A DNA stretch of 64,000 nucleotides. Origin: Tritrichomonas musculus (lineage: Eukaryota > Parabasalia > Tritrichomonadida > Tritrichomonadidae). The stretch lies in the NCBI GenBank assembly GCA_039105265.1, contig JAPFFF010000002.1, forward strand, positions 7,812,001-7,876,000, written 5' to 3'. Below the pieces are notes generated by a model that saw only the letters and a list, made by a program, of their open reading frames with translations, had not been told where the DNA came from and searched no databases. The position numbers and the translations under genes are program-made. Of the stretch, positions 29,001 to 37,200 are shown in pieces. How positions within the stretch are numbered: the first letter of the stretch is position 1; every line of letters starts with the position of its first letter.

Positions 29001-31031
29001 GGAATTAATGTACCAGTTGATTTCTTAAGAGCTAATCATTATTATAAATTAGCTGCCTACTGTAACAATTATGATGCCTTTTTAAAATTAGGTGAATTAT
29101 ATCAAGATGGATCAGGTCCTTCTAAAGATTTTAAAAGAGCAATATACTATTATGAGAAGTCAGCTGAACATAATGATCCAAGAGGATTTTTGAAATTAGG
29201 TGAAATGTATTTTTTGGGAATAGGCGTACCTCGAAATTACCATAAATCTCTACATTTTTTTAAATTATCTGCAAAAAGATACAATGAAGAAGCACTTTTT
29301 CATTTAGGAGAAATGTATTACTCTGGCATTGGTGTAGAACGAGATTATTCAAAAGCAATTGAATATTATAGAGTTTCAGCCAATTTTGATTATTCATCTG
29401 CAATGGTGAAGTTAGGAAATATTTACTCACATGGAAAATGTATCGAAGCTGATTTCACCAAAGCTATTCACTATTTCTCAATTTGTATTGAAAAATATAA
29501 TAGAGGAAATTCCAAGGACATTCATCTAAGTACCAATAGAGCCATTTCTGAAAACAATCTTGGATTGATATATATCTTTGAGGAAAAAAACATTGAAAAA
29601 GGAACTATGCACATAAAAAACTCTGCATTTTCTGAATATCCATTTGCACAAAACAATTATGGATTACTACTTCATTTTTATGGAAATAAAAAAGATGTGA
29701 AAAATACCATATACTTTTTCAAAAAAGCTTCAAAACATTATTTTGCACTTGCTGAATTCAATTTAGGTTTCTTAATGGAACAAGAAGGCAAAACTAAAGA
29801 ATCAATATTACATTATGAAAGAGCATCAGAATATGAAGACAAACCTTTGATATTTCGTAATAAAGTCATCAAAGATGAATTTTTTGAGTTCTCGAAATTG
29901 TTCATTCTTTGTTTGACAAATTTAACACTCTCTCTTCACTATCTAGAAGCTAAAGATAAAAAACCAGATGAAGGAAAAGGAAAGAAATATTTTAGTCGTG
30001 CTATATCACAACTTATAATCCAGAGCAAACACATCGATTATAATTTTGACATCGAAAAAGACATTTTTTCAAATTTACAGGATTTTATTCTAGGTATATC
30101 ATTTGATTACCCAATGGATACCAAAAGATTCTCTAAAAAAATTTATAAACCATCTTCTCACAAAAAGAAGAAGTTAGATGATGACATTAAAGAACATGAG
30201 GTTGCTAAATCTAAAGTTGAAGAGAAAATAAATGAAATTAATGATCAAACAAGATATTTTAGAAACCAAGTTGACCGTGTAAATATTATTAGATCTATAC
30301 CAATAGGATCAAATATGATTGGCTTTGAAGATGCTGAGCTTATAAGCACTGTTCATCGCAAAAAACAGAATGAAAATGATGAAAATGATACTGAAAGAAG
30401 TGAAAATAATGAAGAAAATGATGATCATTCACATACGAATACTCTTCACAAAAAACAAAATGAAAATGATGAAAATGATACTGAAAGAAGTGAAAATAAT
30501 GATTATTCACATATGAATGATCGTTTAAAAGTGGATAATCAAAGTGAAAGGATTCATTTTCCATTCGATCTTACTGATGATTTACCAAGTTGGACTTATC
30601 TTAATGGATTATTGGATTATTTTGCTGAAAATAGTAACAAAAAGAGCGAAAATAATATTGAAAATGATGATCATTCACATACAAATGCTCAGCTTTTTAT
30701 TGATCTACTTACAAAAGTTTCTAATCAAAGAATAATGGAATTTGCTTTTACATCGAGCACTAATATCCATAATCCTATTCATCAAAATATTCGCTTTTTT
30801 CTTTATGAGAATTTAATTTATAATCCAGACCAGTTATATGACTATGCTGTTACTGCAAGATTACAGAATTTCATTGAAACAATCAGCTCGATCATTCAAA
30901 TAATGAGCAAACTATTATTAACACCTCCTTATACAATTCTTTTTGGCCGATTGGGATTTGATCGCCATCTAAAAATAAAGAATTCCTTTCAAAGACCTAT
31001 TGATGATTATTTTTATGAAGGGTTTTATTAA
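23040..31031 (+). CDS. Giant protein kinase with about 46 Sel1-like repeats
   Basis: The 2,663-residue protein has an N-terminal region of about 200 residues, a kinase domain at about 201-450, and Sel1-like repeats from about 480 to 2,260. The kinase keeps the Gly-rich loop GCGSASS (209-215), Lys231, YRDLKPNN (318-325) and DFD (338-340) in place of DFG, so catalysis is plausible. About 46 repeats of about 36 residues follow the pattern xALxxLGNIYYYGxGVxxDYxxA. They lie in two blocks, about 27 and 18, split by an acidic, Asn-rich linker of about 90 residues. The tail has acidic triplicated segments and ends near FGRLGFDRHLKIKN. Sel1 repeats form solenoid scaffolds. The gene is AT-rich throughout, unlike the other giant genes here. 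Substrates are unknown. Confidence 0.85.
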   Translation: MINAFKRFFARLLHKEISISNQNFNKFLYKFNFLYFNYSDNDQIDFTLQKDLKDKTIIIDTYNKKGYDIFMLCFDENLIIFTKSDFRYLRNFFSKNSDSTIYFLTGGIKEYFFQYIYLTYLDNFHTIEKEEQFSIEIDSFIHEFRISNTEFNEFWVIIRRSIAGSLIRRAYKNSFTNRLLNYKNFFKEESQNLIPSELKKDYIVLRTLGCGSASSIQLVYDIRNTKIYTFKVVNQSDSEFNKLLKREIYNYKTIHHPLIPRFYGESTHWTNMGIAIEFINGISLDRIGDMKLNLSEKIKIIFQIMIVIKYLHSKEFIYRDLKPNNIIVDENKTAVLIDFDRMIQNESRGEYTLDFSHIYYDPEFLKNGEYTYKSDIYSLGVLIYFIIFEKVSFNDIQQGFMKPRKFDYERLFDIDETNLNEFLEISRNCSNKTPEKRPTITELIENFYNTFFVKINNKSAPSYKLEPIKNFNDETEYNQYMFLLSESSNPFALFELGKLYQNRKKQADDINKAIQYYQRAASQNFIAAKLQIGILYEEGKFIQRDLDQAIQCFNDILNSSTNEELKNEAQNHLKISMSLKDSEAILNLGDFYFFGTNVTKDFMKAEKIFQRSAEQNNSYALYQLGNMYFNGHGVSIDYKKAFKYFKSSADKNNQHACLNLGNMYLKGIGVNQDYKKAKEYYEKSAEQNNQYALCQLGNIYYYGQGVNHNYEIAFKYYKLAAEQFNPEALLQLGNIYYFGNGVKKDYAEARKYYEICEKYDDQHAYLQLGNIYYYGKGVEIDYLKAKEYFGKSANLKNSEAMIRLGDIYYFGNGIPQNYSLAKKYYIESTKLKNSEAFFRLGNLYYYGNGVPQSYSQAKEYYDISAIMNNSDAFFQIGNMYYYGDYLEKNYSEAMKFYEKSANQGNSKALLKLGDMHFFGIHVLQSYQEALNYYKLAAEKDNADAYIRLGNIYFYGYGIDQDYSIAKKYYEYAANQNIPDAFLHLGNLYNYTEKNYSKAIEYYEKPEMKTNSNALYQLGNLYNFGNGVEQNYEKAIEYYKQSANYGNSDALFQLGNIYFNGNSVERDYSKAKEYFTLAEKYNNPKAIFQLGNMCYFGYGTKKKYDAAKNYFEKSAKLGNPEAFFQLGNLYYFGHGVGQNYIKARECYENGANLKNSDSLFQLGNLYENGYGVEKNIETALKYYKESANLKNSFAQLQLGDIYYSGNGVKQDYLIAKKYYEESAQQNNSNALFQLGNMHFFGHGTEINYNKAREYYEKSAEQNNYDAFFQLGNMYYYGYGVEQSYTKAKEYYIKLKKEDNSDALFQLGNIYFNEKDYTKAINYYELSGKKCNSFAQNQLGVIYLNGIGVDANYQKAIKYLKMSAGQNNMSAIFSLGNIYFNGIGIERNFAKAKHYFTESAKDNNAEALYYLGLIYENGYSVLEDKAIAKEYYKKSANLNYSDAFIKLGDFFLCGIGGKKNKKAARKCYKSAKKLKNSDAEEKLASLNNDRNNLISKNKSKNYLFNKEYIQQYFMKNLNDEKQDYSTTNKNEEDQLFSKDFIENYSQETTSINFDELTNSQKLEEYAEKDFEQSKNDLMESQQVNDSDALLILGNLYFCGDNVQQDYSKARKYYELSAYQANSDALVKLGDLYFNGQGVEKSYEKAFLYYNKAKDNSVALKKIGDMYLDGLGVEKNNTKALSYYEKSSQLNNSDAILKLGDIYFKGLGVDKDIKRARYYYDIAAQHNDPKGLFMLGCIYENGLGVDIDNASAFGFYEKATQLGNSDAAFRLGFYNEYGIVVQQDIKKAIYYYLQAGKKVPKAYVCLGDIFYNGKYVEKSYKKAKEYYDMAAKQNDSDALIKLGDLHYIGFGADFNLKAAKYYYELSAKLNNPEAFFKLGELYFNGFDFKIDYQKAIQYYQKAASLNNSDAFCKLGKIYYEGNILEKDYEKALYYLNSAIDNDKHNSEAFFLLGEIYEKRNSHDKALKNYELSSHLKNSKAYIKLGDIYKNGINVPVDFLRANHYYKLAAYCNNYDAFLKLGELYQDGSGPSKDFKRAIYYYEKSAEHNDPRGFLKLGEMYFLGIGVPRNYHKSLHFFKLSAKRYNEEALFHLGEMYYSGIGVERDYSKAIEYYRVSANFDYSSAMVKLGNIYSHGKCIEADFTKAIHYFSICIEKYNRGNSKDIHLSTNRAISENNLGLIYIFEEKNIEKGTMHIKNSAFSEYPFAQNNYGLLLHFYGNKKDVKNTIYFFKKASKHYFALAEFNLGFLMEQEGKTKESILHYERASEYEDKPLIFRNKVIKDEFFEFSKLFILCLTNLTLSLHYLEAKDKKPDEGKGKKYFSRAISQLIIQSKHIDYNFDIEKDIFSNLQDFILGISFDYPMDTKRFSKKIYKPSSHKKKKLDDDIKEHEVAKSKVEEKINEINDQTRYFRNQVDRVNIIRSIPIGSNMIGFEDAELISTVHRKKQNENDENDTERSENNEENDDHSHTNTLHKKQNENDENDTERSENNDYSHMNDRLKVDNQSERIHFPFDLTDDLPSWTYLNGLLDYFAENSNKKSENNIENDDHSHTNAQLFIDLLTKVSNQRIMEFAFTSSTNIHNPIHQNIRFFLYENLIYNPDQLYDYAVTARLQNFIETISSIIQIMSKLLLTPPYTILFGRLGFDRHLKIKNSFQRPIDDYFYEGFY
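30354..30690 (+). repeat. Triplicated acidic coding segment within the Sel1-kinase gene
   Basis: The segment encoding KQNENDENDTERSENN followed by a HSHTNT-like tail occurs at about 30361-30440 and again at about 30457-30520, with a shorter copy (ENNIENDDHSHTNA) at about 30650-30690. The first two copies are almost identical at the DNA level, with a period of about 96 bases, indicating recent in-frame tandem duplication. Confidence 0.75.
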
Positions 31032-31167
31032 ATACCCTTCATATAATGAGCAAACTATTATTAACACCTCCTTATACAATTCTTTTTGGCCGATTGGGAT
31101 TTGATCGCTATCTAAAAATAAAGAATTCCTTTCAAATACCTATTGATGAATATTTTTTATGAAGGGT
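30901..31167 (+). repeat. Tandem duplication of the 3' end of the Sel1-kinase gene
   Basis: Bases 30901-31024 recur at 31044-31167 with only a few changes (a base substitution at CGCCAT/CGCTAT, another at CAAAGACC/CAAATACC, and a one-base insertion). The first copy encodes the last 44 codons of the kinase; the second lies in the 3' flank, opening with ATG and reading about 37 codons. The offset is 143 bases. The high identity suggests a recent event. Confidence 0.9.
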
Positions 31168-31956
31168 ATATGAACCTTAAGATGAAAGAAATCAATTATA
31201 ATAATGATAAATTCTTTTATTTGTTTAATAAATGTATTTTATATATGATTTTTATTTTTTATTTCAATTCATTTCATTGATGTTTAAAGATTCACAAAAT
31301 TCTGTATATAATATAGCGGGGTTAACCTTAAGTATAATTCTGTTTTCCCTTCAAATCACTTTTTTGCTTTTTTTCTAGATAAATTTACAATATTTCGTTT
31401 TCATTCAATATTGAAAATGACTCATAACCTATTTAAAATAAAATTAAAAAACAATACTTATATTTGATGCTTTGCATAAGATTATATATTGATTTGTTAT
31501 TCTAAGAATATTTGAAAAACAAATTTGATATCATTGTATTCAAAATTAACATAGGAAATTCCAAATAAAGAAAAGCATTCACTTTTTTTTAAAAAACAAC
31601 TAATAATATATGACTTTTTTTTCAATAAAATTTTAACAATAATATATTTTTTATATTTTTTTCTCAAAAGAATTATTTATTATTCACAAGTGTTTTGTAG
31701 ATTTTTTTATGATTTTTTATTTAGTTATGACATAAAAATAAGAAAGATATTAATAAAAATACTTTTTAACTTTTTGAATAAGATATAAATAATCTGCTAC
31801 CAAATAAGAACAGAAATAGCAAACAATATCGAATTTCGGATTTATATATTATTTTTTTGAGCTAATTGATAAAATTTAATTTTGGAATTAGAAAAATAAT
31901 TGATAAAGAACCAAAAACTCGTTAAATTAAAAGAACGGTTAAAGGTAAAATAACGG
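31168..31956. other. AT-rich spacer
   Basis: Downstream flank of the Sel1-kinase gene. It is AT-rich with no recognised gene. A short GC-richer patch, GCGGGGTTAACC near 31316, has no tRNA-like continuation. Confidence 0.5.
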
Positions 31957-32311
31957 TACTGCGATCGGATGTAAAGTGTCAAAAAATTGAGAGCAATATT
32001 AAATAACCTGGAAATGCCTAAAAAAATTATATAACAGTTAATTTTCCATAATATAAAATCAAAATCTTGAATGAAATTTGGAAGTAATTTTATAATTTTT
32101 TAGACATACCATATGAAAAAAAATTTTTTTTGAATGGATAAAATGAGTTTTTTATTCAAATTTAATCAACATAAATCTCCAAATCAAATTAGAAAATCCT
32201 TCCAATATTTTAATATGTTATTATATATAATGTGTTCTATTTATAAATTTGGTTTGTTTCGATTATTACAGTTTTTTAAATACTTTTGACACTTTACATC
32301 CGATCGCAGTA
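31957..32311. mobile_element. 351-bp mariner-like MITE with TA duplication
   Basis: Perfect 26-bp inverted ends, CTGCGATCGGATGTAAAGTG... at 31959-31984 and its inverse at 32284-32309, enclose 299 bases of AT-rich non-coding DNA. Both ends are flanked by TA (31957-31958 and 32310-32311), the target duplication of Tc1/mariner elements. Such elements are known in trichomonads. It is non-autonomous. It lies 132 bases upstream of the alpha-tubulin ATG. Confidence 0.85.
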
Positions 32312-32424
32312 TTGTTGGGAAAATAAAGAAAGAAAAATTTAAACCGTCGGAAATTAAAAACAGTTATTATTGAAAATTGAATATGTTCGTTAATTTTTTT
32401 TTTATAGAAAAGTATTGAATTGAA

Positions 32425-32434
32425 TCACTTCATT
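32425..32434 (+). promoter_or_regulatory. Initiator cluster of the alpha-tubulin gene
   Basis: TCACT (32425-32429) and TCATT (32430-32434) form TCACTTCATT 9-18 bases upstream of the ATG. It resembles the extended trichomonad initiator and is the clearest such site in the window. Confidence 0.6.
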
Positions 32435-32442
32435 CTTCAAAA

Positions 32443-33801
32443 ATGCGTGAAGTTATTTCTATCCATATCGGTCAATGCGGTGTCCAAATTGGTAATGGAT
32501 GCTGGGAACTCTACTGCCTTGAACACGGAATTCAACCAGATGGTCAAATGCCATCCGATAAGACAATCGGTGTTTGCGACGATGCTTTCAATACCTTCTT
32601 CTCAGAAACAGGAGCCGGCAAACACGTTCCACGTGCAGTTTTCGTCGATCTTGAACCAACATGTATGGATGAAGTCCGTACAGGAACATACCGCCAACTC
32701 TACCACCCAGAACAACTTATCAACGGTAAAGAAGATGCAGCTAACAACTATGCCCGTGGCCACTACACCGTTGGTAAAGAAATCATTGATCTTACCCTCG
32801 ATCGTATCCGTAAGTTAGCAGATCAATGCACAGGTATGCAAGGTTTCTTAATCTTCCACTCCTTCGGAGGTGGTACCGGAGCTGGTTTCGGATCCCTCCT
32901 TCTTGAACGTCTTTCCGTCGACTATGGTAAGAAGTCCAAGCTCGAATTCACAGTTTACCCAGCACCACAAGTTTCAACAGCAGTTGTCGAACCATACAAC
33001 TCAATTCTTGCTACCCACGCTATGATTGATCACTCCGATTGCGCCTTCATGGTCGATAACGAAGCCCTTTACGACCTTTGCCGCCGTGCCCTCGATATCG
33101 AACGCCCAACATACACCAACCTTAACCGTCTCATTGGTCAAGTTGTTTCTTCCCTTACAGCCTCCCTCCGTTTCGATGGTGCCTTAAACGTCGACTTCAC
33201 AGAATTCCAAACCAACTTGGTTCCATATGCCCGTATCCACTTCCCAATCTGCTCATATGCTCCAGTCATCTCCGCAGAAAAGGCCTACCACGAACAACTT
33301 TCAGTTGCCGAAATCACAAACACCCTCTTCGAACCAGCTAACATGATGGTTAAATGCGACCCACGTCACGGTAAGTACATGGCATGCACATGCCTTTATC
33401 GTGGAGATGTTGTTCCAAAGGATGTCGGTGCCGCCATTGCTACAATCAAGACCAAGCGTACCATCCAATTCGTCGACTGGTGCCCAACCGGTTTCAAGGT
33501 CGGTATCAACTACCAACCACCAACAGTCGTTCCAGGAGGCGATCTTGCAAAGGTTCAACGTGCCGTTTGCATGCTCGCTAACACAACCGCCATTGCCGAA
33601 GCATGGAGCCGTCTCGATCACAAATTCGATCTTATGTACGCCAAACGTGCCTTCGTTCACTGGTATGTCGGAGAAGGTATGGAAGAAGCAGAATTCCCAG
33701 AAGCTCGTGAAGATCTTGCCCTTCTCGAAAAGGATTATGATGAAGTTGCTGCAGAATCCGTCGAAGGTGGTGAAGAAGAAGAAGACGAAGGTCAACAATA
33801 A
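32443..33801 (+). CDS. TUBA: Alpha-tubulin
   Basis: The 452-residue protein is a full-length alpha-tubulin, polymerising with beta-tubulin in the axonemes, axostyle and spindle. It begins [17 protein letters not shown], keeps Lys40 (PSDKTIG), the GTP motif [10 protein letters not shown], and the alpha-specific catalytic Glu ([10 protein letters not shown]). The acidic tail reads [12 protein letters not shown], so it has glutamylation sites but no C-terminal Tyr for a tyrosination cycle. Codon use is strongly biased to C-ending codons over the whole gene, as expected for high expression and unlike its neighbours. A TAAA overlaps the stop, a known trichomonad polyadenylation arrangement. A mariner-like MITE sits just upstream. 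Confidence 0.98.
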   Translation: MREVISIHIGQCGVQIGNGCWELYCLEHGIQPDGQMPSDKTIGVCDDAFNTFFSETGAGKHVPRAVFVDLEPTCMDEVRTGTYRQLYHPEQLINGKEDAANNYARGHYTVGKEIIDLTLDRIRKLADQCTGMQGFLIFHSFGGGTGAGFGSLLLERLSVDYGKKSKLEFTVYPAPQVSTAVVEPYNSILATHAMIDHSDCAFMVDNEALYDLCRRALDIERPTYTNLNRLIGQVVSSLTASLRFDGALNVDFTEFQTNLVPYARIHFPICSYAPVISAEKAYHEQLSVAEITNTLFEPANMMVKCDPRHGKYMACTCLYRGDVVPKDVGAAIATIKTKRTIQFVDWCPTGFKVGINYQPPTVVPGGDLAKVQRAVCMLANTTAIAEAWSRLDHKFDLMYAKRAFVHWYVGEGMEEAEFPEAREDLALLEKDYDEVAAESVEGGEEEEDEGQQ

Positions 33802-33802
33802 A
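33799..33802 (+). terminator. TAAA polyadenylation-type motif overlapping the stop
   Basis: The tubulin stop TAA is followed by A, giving TAAA. In trichomonads TAAA at or near the stop codon acts as the polyadenylation signal, with very short 3' UTRs. A second TAAA lies at 33814-33817. The assignment rests on family knowledge plus position. Confidence 0.4.
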
Positions 33803-33893
33803 TTATTTTGAAATAAACTTTACACATTATAATATAAATTCTTTTTTATTTTTATTTTTTTCCAGATTATTTAATATTTATTATTAGCTTTTT

Positions 33894-34172
33894 TTATTCT
33901 ACTTTGGCTTGAGATGCAATCTGATTATCTCCATTTGCACAATTAACAATAGACGTTATCTTTTCTTCTCTTTTCATAATCAGTTCATGCAGTTCGCTTA
34001 TATCTTGACAAGAAATACAAAGACTTTGAGTATTTTGCTGAAGCTTAATAATCTGTTCTTCAATTTCCCATAACTCAAAATATTCCTGATTTTTTTCTAA
34101 TAACAACTTTGATTTCTCTCCTACATTGCTAATTTTTTGAAGCAATTCGTTTATGCAATTATCTTCTTCCAT
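33894..34172 (-). CDS. Small coiled-coil protein, unrecognised
   Basis: From ATG 34172 the product is 92 residues, MEEDNCINELLQKISN..., with heptad-like Leu/Ile spacing over most of its length (LLQKISNVGEKSKLLLEKN, ELHELIMKREEKI). An in-frame Met at 34229 would add 19 residues, but the shorter start gives a soluble acidic N-terminus. It lies on the same strand as IFT122 and about 100 bases downstream of it, with an A20 run between them. A small subunit of a larger complex is possible, but no family can be named. The length and the coiled-coil pattern make chance unlikely but not excluded. Confidence 0.5.
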   Translation of the reverse strand: MEEDNCINELLQKISNVGEKSKLLLEKNQEYFELWEIEEQIIKLQQNTQSLCISCQDISELHELIMKREEKITSIVNCANGDNQIASQAKVE

Positions 34173-34271
34173 TTTTAAATTTTTTTTTATTGCATCAAAA
34201 CAAACATCAAAATAAAAAGTGCCAATCAAACATCTAAAAAAAAAAAAAAAAAAACATTTACTCTATAACTT

Positions 34272-37200
34272 TTAAAACAAAATAGGACTATCTGGTTCGA
34301 AAGTTCTCAAAGCAGCAAGAATTTGATTATCTTCAGCCAATGATTCATTTCCTTTGCAAATTGGGCAAAAATCATTTTCAAGAAAAGATTTTTCGTAATC
34401 AACTTCATCCATCAAAGCACCACAAATATTGCACACGTGAAAAGACGACAATGTTGGATTCAACCACAACTGAGGGCTAATTCCAGCTGCCTTTTTAATT
34501 TTCTGTATGACGAACTTTTCAGGAGGCGATTTCTCCAAGAATTCATCGGATACGAATTCTGTTGTCAATTCAGGTTCTTCTTGATTTCCTTTTGGTTCAG
34601 TTTGAATCAGTGTGACTGGGTTCTTCTTTCCATTGTAGGAGATGTAGATCAAAGGAAGAGGCCTTCCTGAGAATGCAGAGAAAGCGATTTTCATTCCACA
34701 GACGCTGCAGACAAGAAGGGGAAGCTTTCCAGATGAGAACAGCCCACTTCCACACTTTGGACATTTAAGCCTACAATTCACGTTGTTCAAGTCAGTGAAA
34801 TTTGCATTCGGCTGAGTTTCTTTCGATCTCAAAGCAGCCAATTGGGCGATACGACGAATGTTTTCATTGATGTCGAGTTGCAGAACTTCTCTTAAAGCGA
34901 AGGCGACCCATCTTTTCAGCCCAAGAATGGACGATGCAAACAGCAGATGAACAAGGACGTCACTGATATCAACTCCACGAATTGGAGTAACTTTATATCT
35001 AGCACAAATGAAATGTGACATAAAAAAGACATCGATAGCATCGTCGATGCTCAGAGGAAGCATGAACGAGTGTCTCATCAAATTCTCAAGGCACAAATAA
35101 ACGTAAGAAAGATCAAGTAATGACCAGTATTGCTCAGGCTCATTGAAAGCGTTCATCAAAGTGACAAACTTGTGTTGATTGAACGATGTTACACAATTGT
35201 CCATTTTTTTTATCGTGTCAGCTCGAATGTCGTAATCATTGACAACAAAAAGACAAACAAGAGCCTCAAACCAGAGATTTGACTCGAAGAGAAGCTGCGA
35301 CATCTTCGGATAAACAATTGGCGAGACTGATGGTGAAAGACGAGTCAGTGAAATCGCATCAATCCACTTGCCAAGATAAACGTGCGTTTTAGCAAGATTT
35401 GTCAAATCTTCAGAGTTCGTAAGAACACGAATTGCACTGTCACTGAATCCGTAATGAAGAAGTATCTTTGCTTCTTGGCTTGCATATTCACGAGGAAATG
35501 AAAAGTCAGCCATTTGACGTGCAAGATTCGAATCAGTCGAAGCAAGACGTAAAACAGAGTCCCAATCACCACTTGCTGCATAAACATCGAGTGCCTTGTG
35601 TGAATCACCACTCTCTTCGATCATTTTGGCATCTCCTTGGCCACTTTTCTCATCATATGAGCTGACATAAACAGAAGCAGCTTCCGGCGAATTTGGCAAT
35701 ATTTCAGCAAACAAGAATGATTGGCTCTTGTTGCTCCGATTGATTAAAAGTGGCGCAATTTCAAACGATTTTCGTTTGATGCATTCATCGAGAATCAAGT
35801 CTTGATAATAATCTTCATAGTCACAATCAGAGCCAATGTCAGAATCAGAGTCAAGATTCGTGTTACTTGTATTAAGAGAGATTGCTTGCTGCTTTTCAAT
35901 TGACTTTAAACTTTCTAGAGAAACAACAAGAGCGCAAACATCATCCCACCTCTTTTTTTGAATCAACTCTTCGTAAGGAAGAGTCGCTTGAATGACTTCA
36001 ATTGCTCCACGATTTGAGACAATCAACTTGTTTTCAACAAAAGCAAGAAGATTGCCTTCAACAAAGTGATTCATTGGCTGGCAATCTTTGTAATAAACAG
36101 AAATCGTCGAGCCATTTGATGACGCATAAAGATCAGTCACTCGATCATTGAATGCAAACGAAGTTGAGAAATCAATTGATCGTAAAACTGACGAGTTAAA
36201 TGAATCATAAATAACACAACGTGAATTCTTGTCAAGAATAGCAATCTGATTCTCTTTCCTCTCAATCCATTCAACGGAAGAATCGTGCTGAACAAGAAGA
36301 TGCGACTTTTTGTTGATGATGATTGAGATCGTCCCATCAACGCAGCCGATAATGACACCGTCCAATGAAGAAGAGATGGACCGAATTACGCTTTGAAAAG
36401 TGAAGGAATAAAGAACAGCTCCAACTGAGTCAATGAACATCAACTCTTTCCCTTTCGAATAGACAATTGCTGACTCAGAGAGAGCGAATTCGCACTTTTC
36501 AAAATCGCCTGGAATTTCAGAAATTTTCTCAAAAGTTTTCGAATCAAACAAAATCAATGAATCCTTGAAATGAACGAGAATTTTACTTTCATTCATGTGG
36601 ATTGAATAAACAATCTTTAAAAATGACAAATTCTTTGATTGACTGTTTTCGTCGGATGAATTTGCGACGTTTTTTATTGTGATTTGATTTGCATTTGTTC
36701 GATAAGCGATATTTGACCTATAACGTGCAAAAGAGAGGCCAAATTCAACGCTTCTCAGCTCGACAATTCCATCTCGTCTGCCGATTGCTAATTGCCCTGA
36801 TGTGCTGATTGCAGTGTCCCATATAAAGTCGCCTTTGCTCTCAATTTCGCCGAGAAAAGAAAGATTCGAAGTCATCAAACAAATCCGGCCAGAAATTCCA
36901 GAGAAGAGGAAAAAACCGTCAATTAGCAAAGCCGATAGAGCCTCGAAAGTCAAAGAGTTCTTGCCAACGAGAGCCTTGTCAGATGTCCTGAAGAGGGAGA
37001 CATGTCTCTCCAGGTCAGTTGTCACAATGTACTCAATATTGTCAAAAAATGCATAAGAAACAGAAGTCAGCGGAAAAGTGAATTTGTACGTTTGCAAAAC
37101 AGTAGGTATGTTGTTGGAATCATAGATGTTAACATCGCCATTTTCATACGAAAGTAAAAAAGTGCTTCCATTCGGAGAAAAGGAACTGGACAGGATCGTT

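Noticed and set aside
31316-31330. GC-rich GCGGGGTTAACC patch as part of a tRNA gene
   Set aside because: No anticodon arm or T-arm motif follows, and no cloverleaf could be drawn.
33301-33811. Open frames of 136-165 codons overlapping the tubulin gene on both strands
   Set aside because: They are shadows created by the strong codon bias of the tubulin gene.
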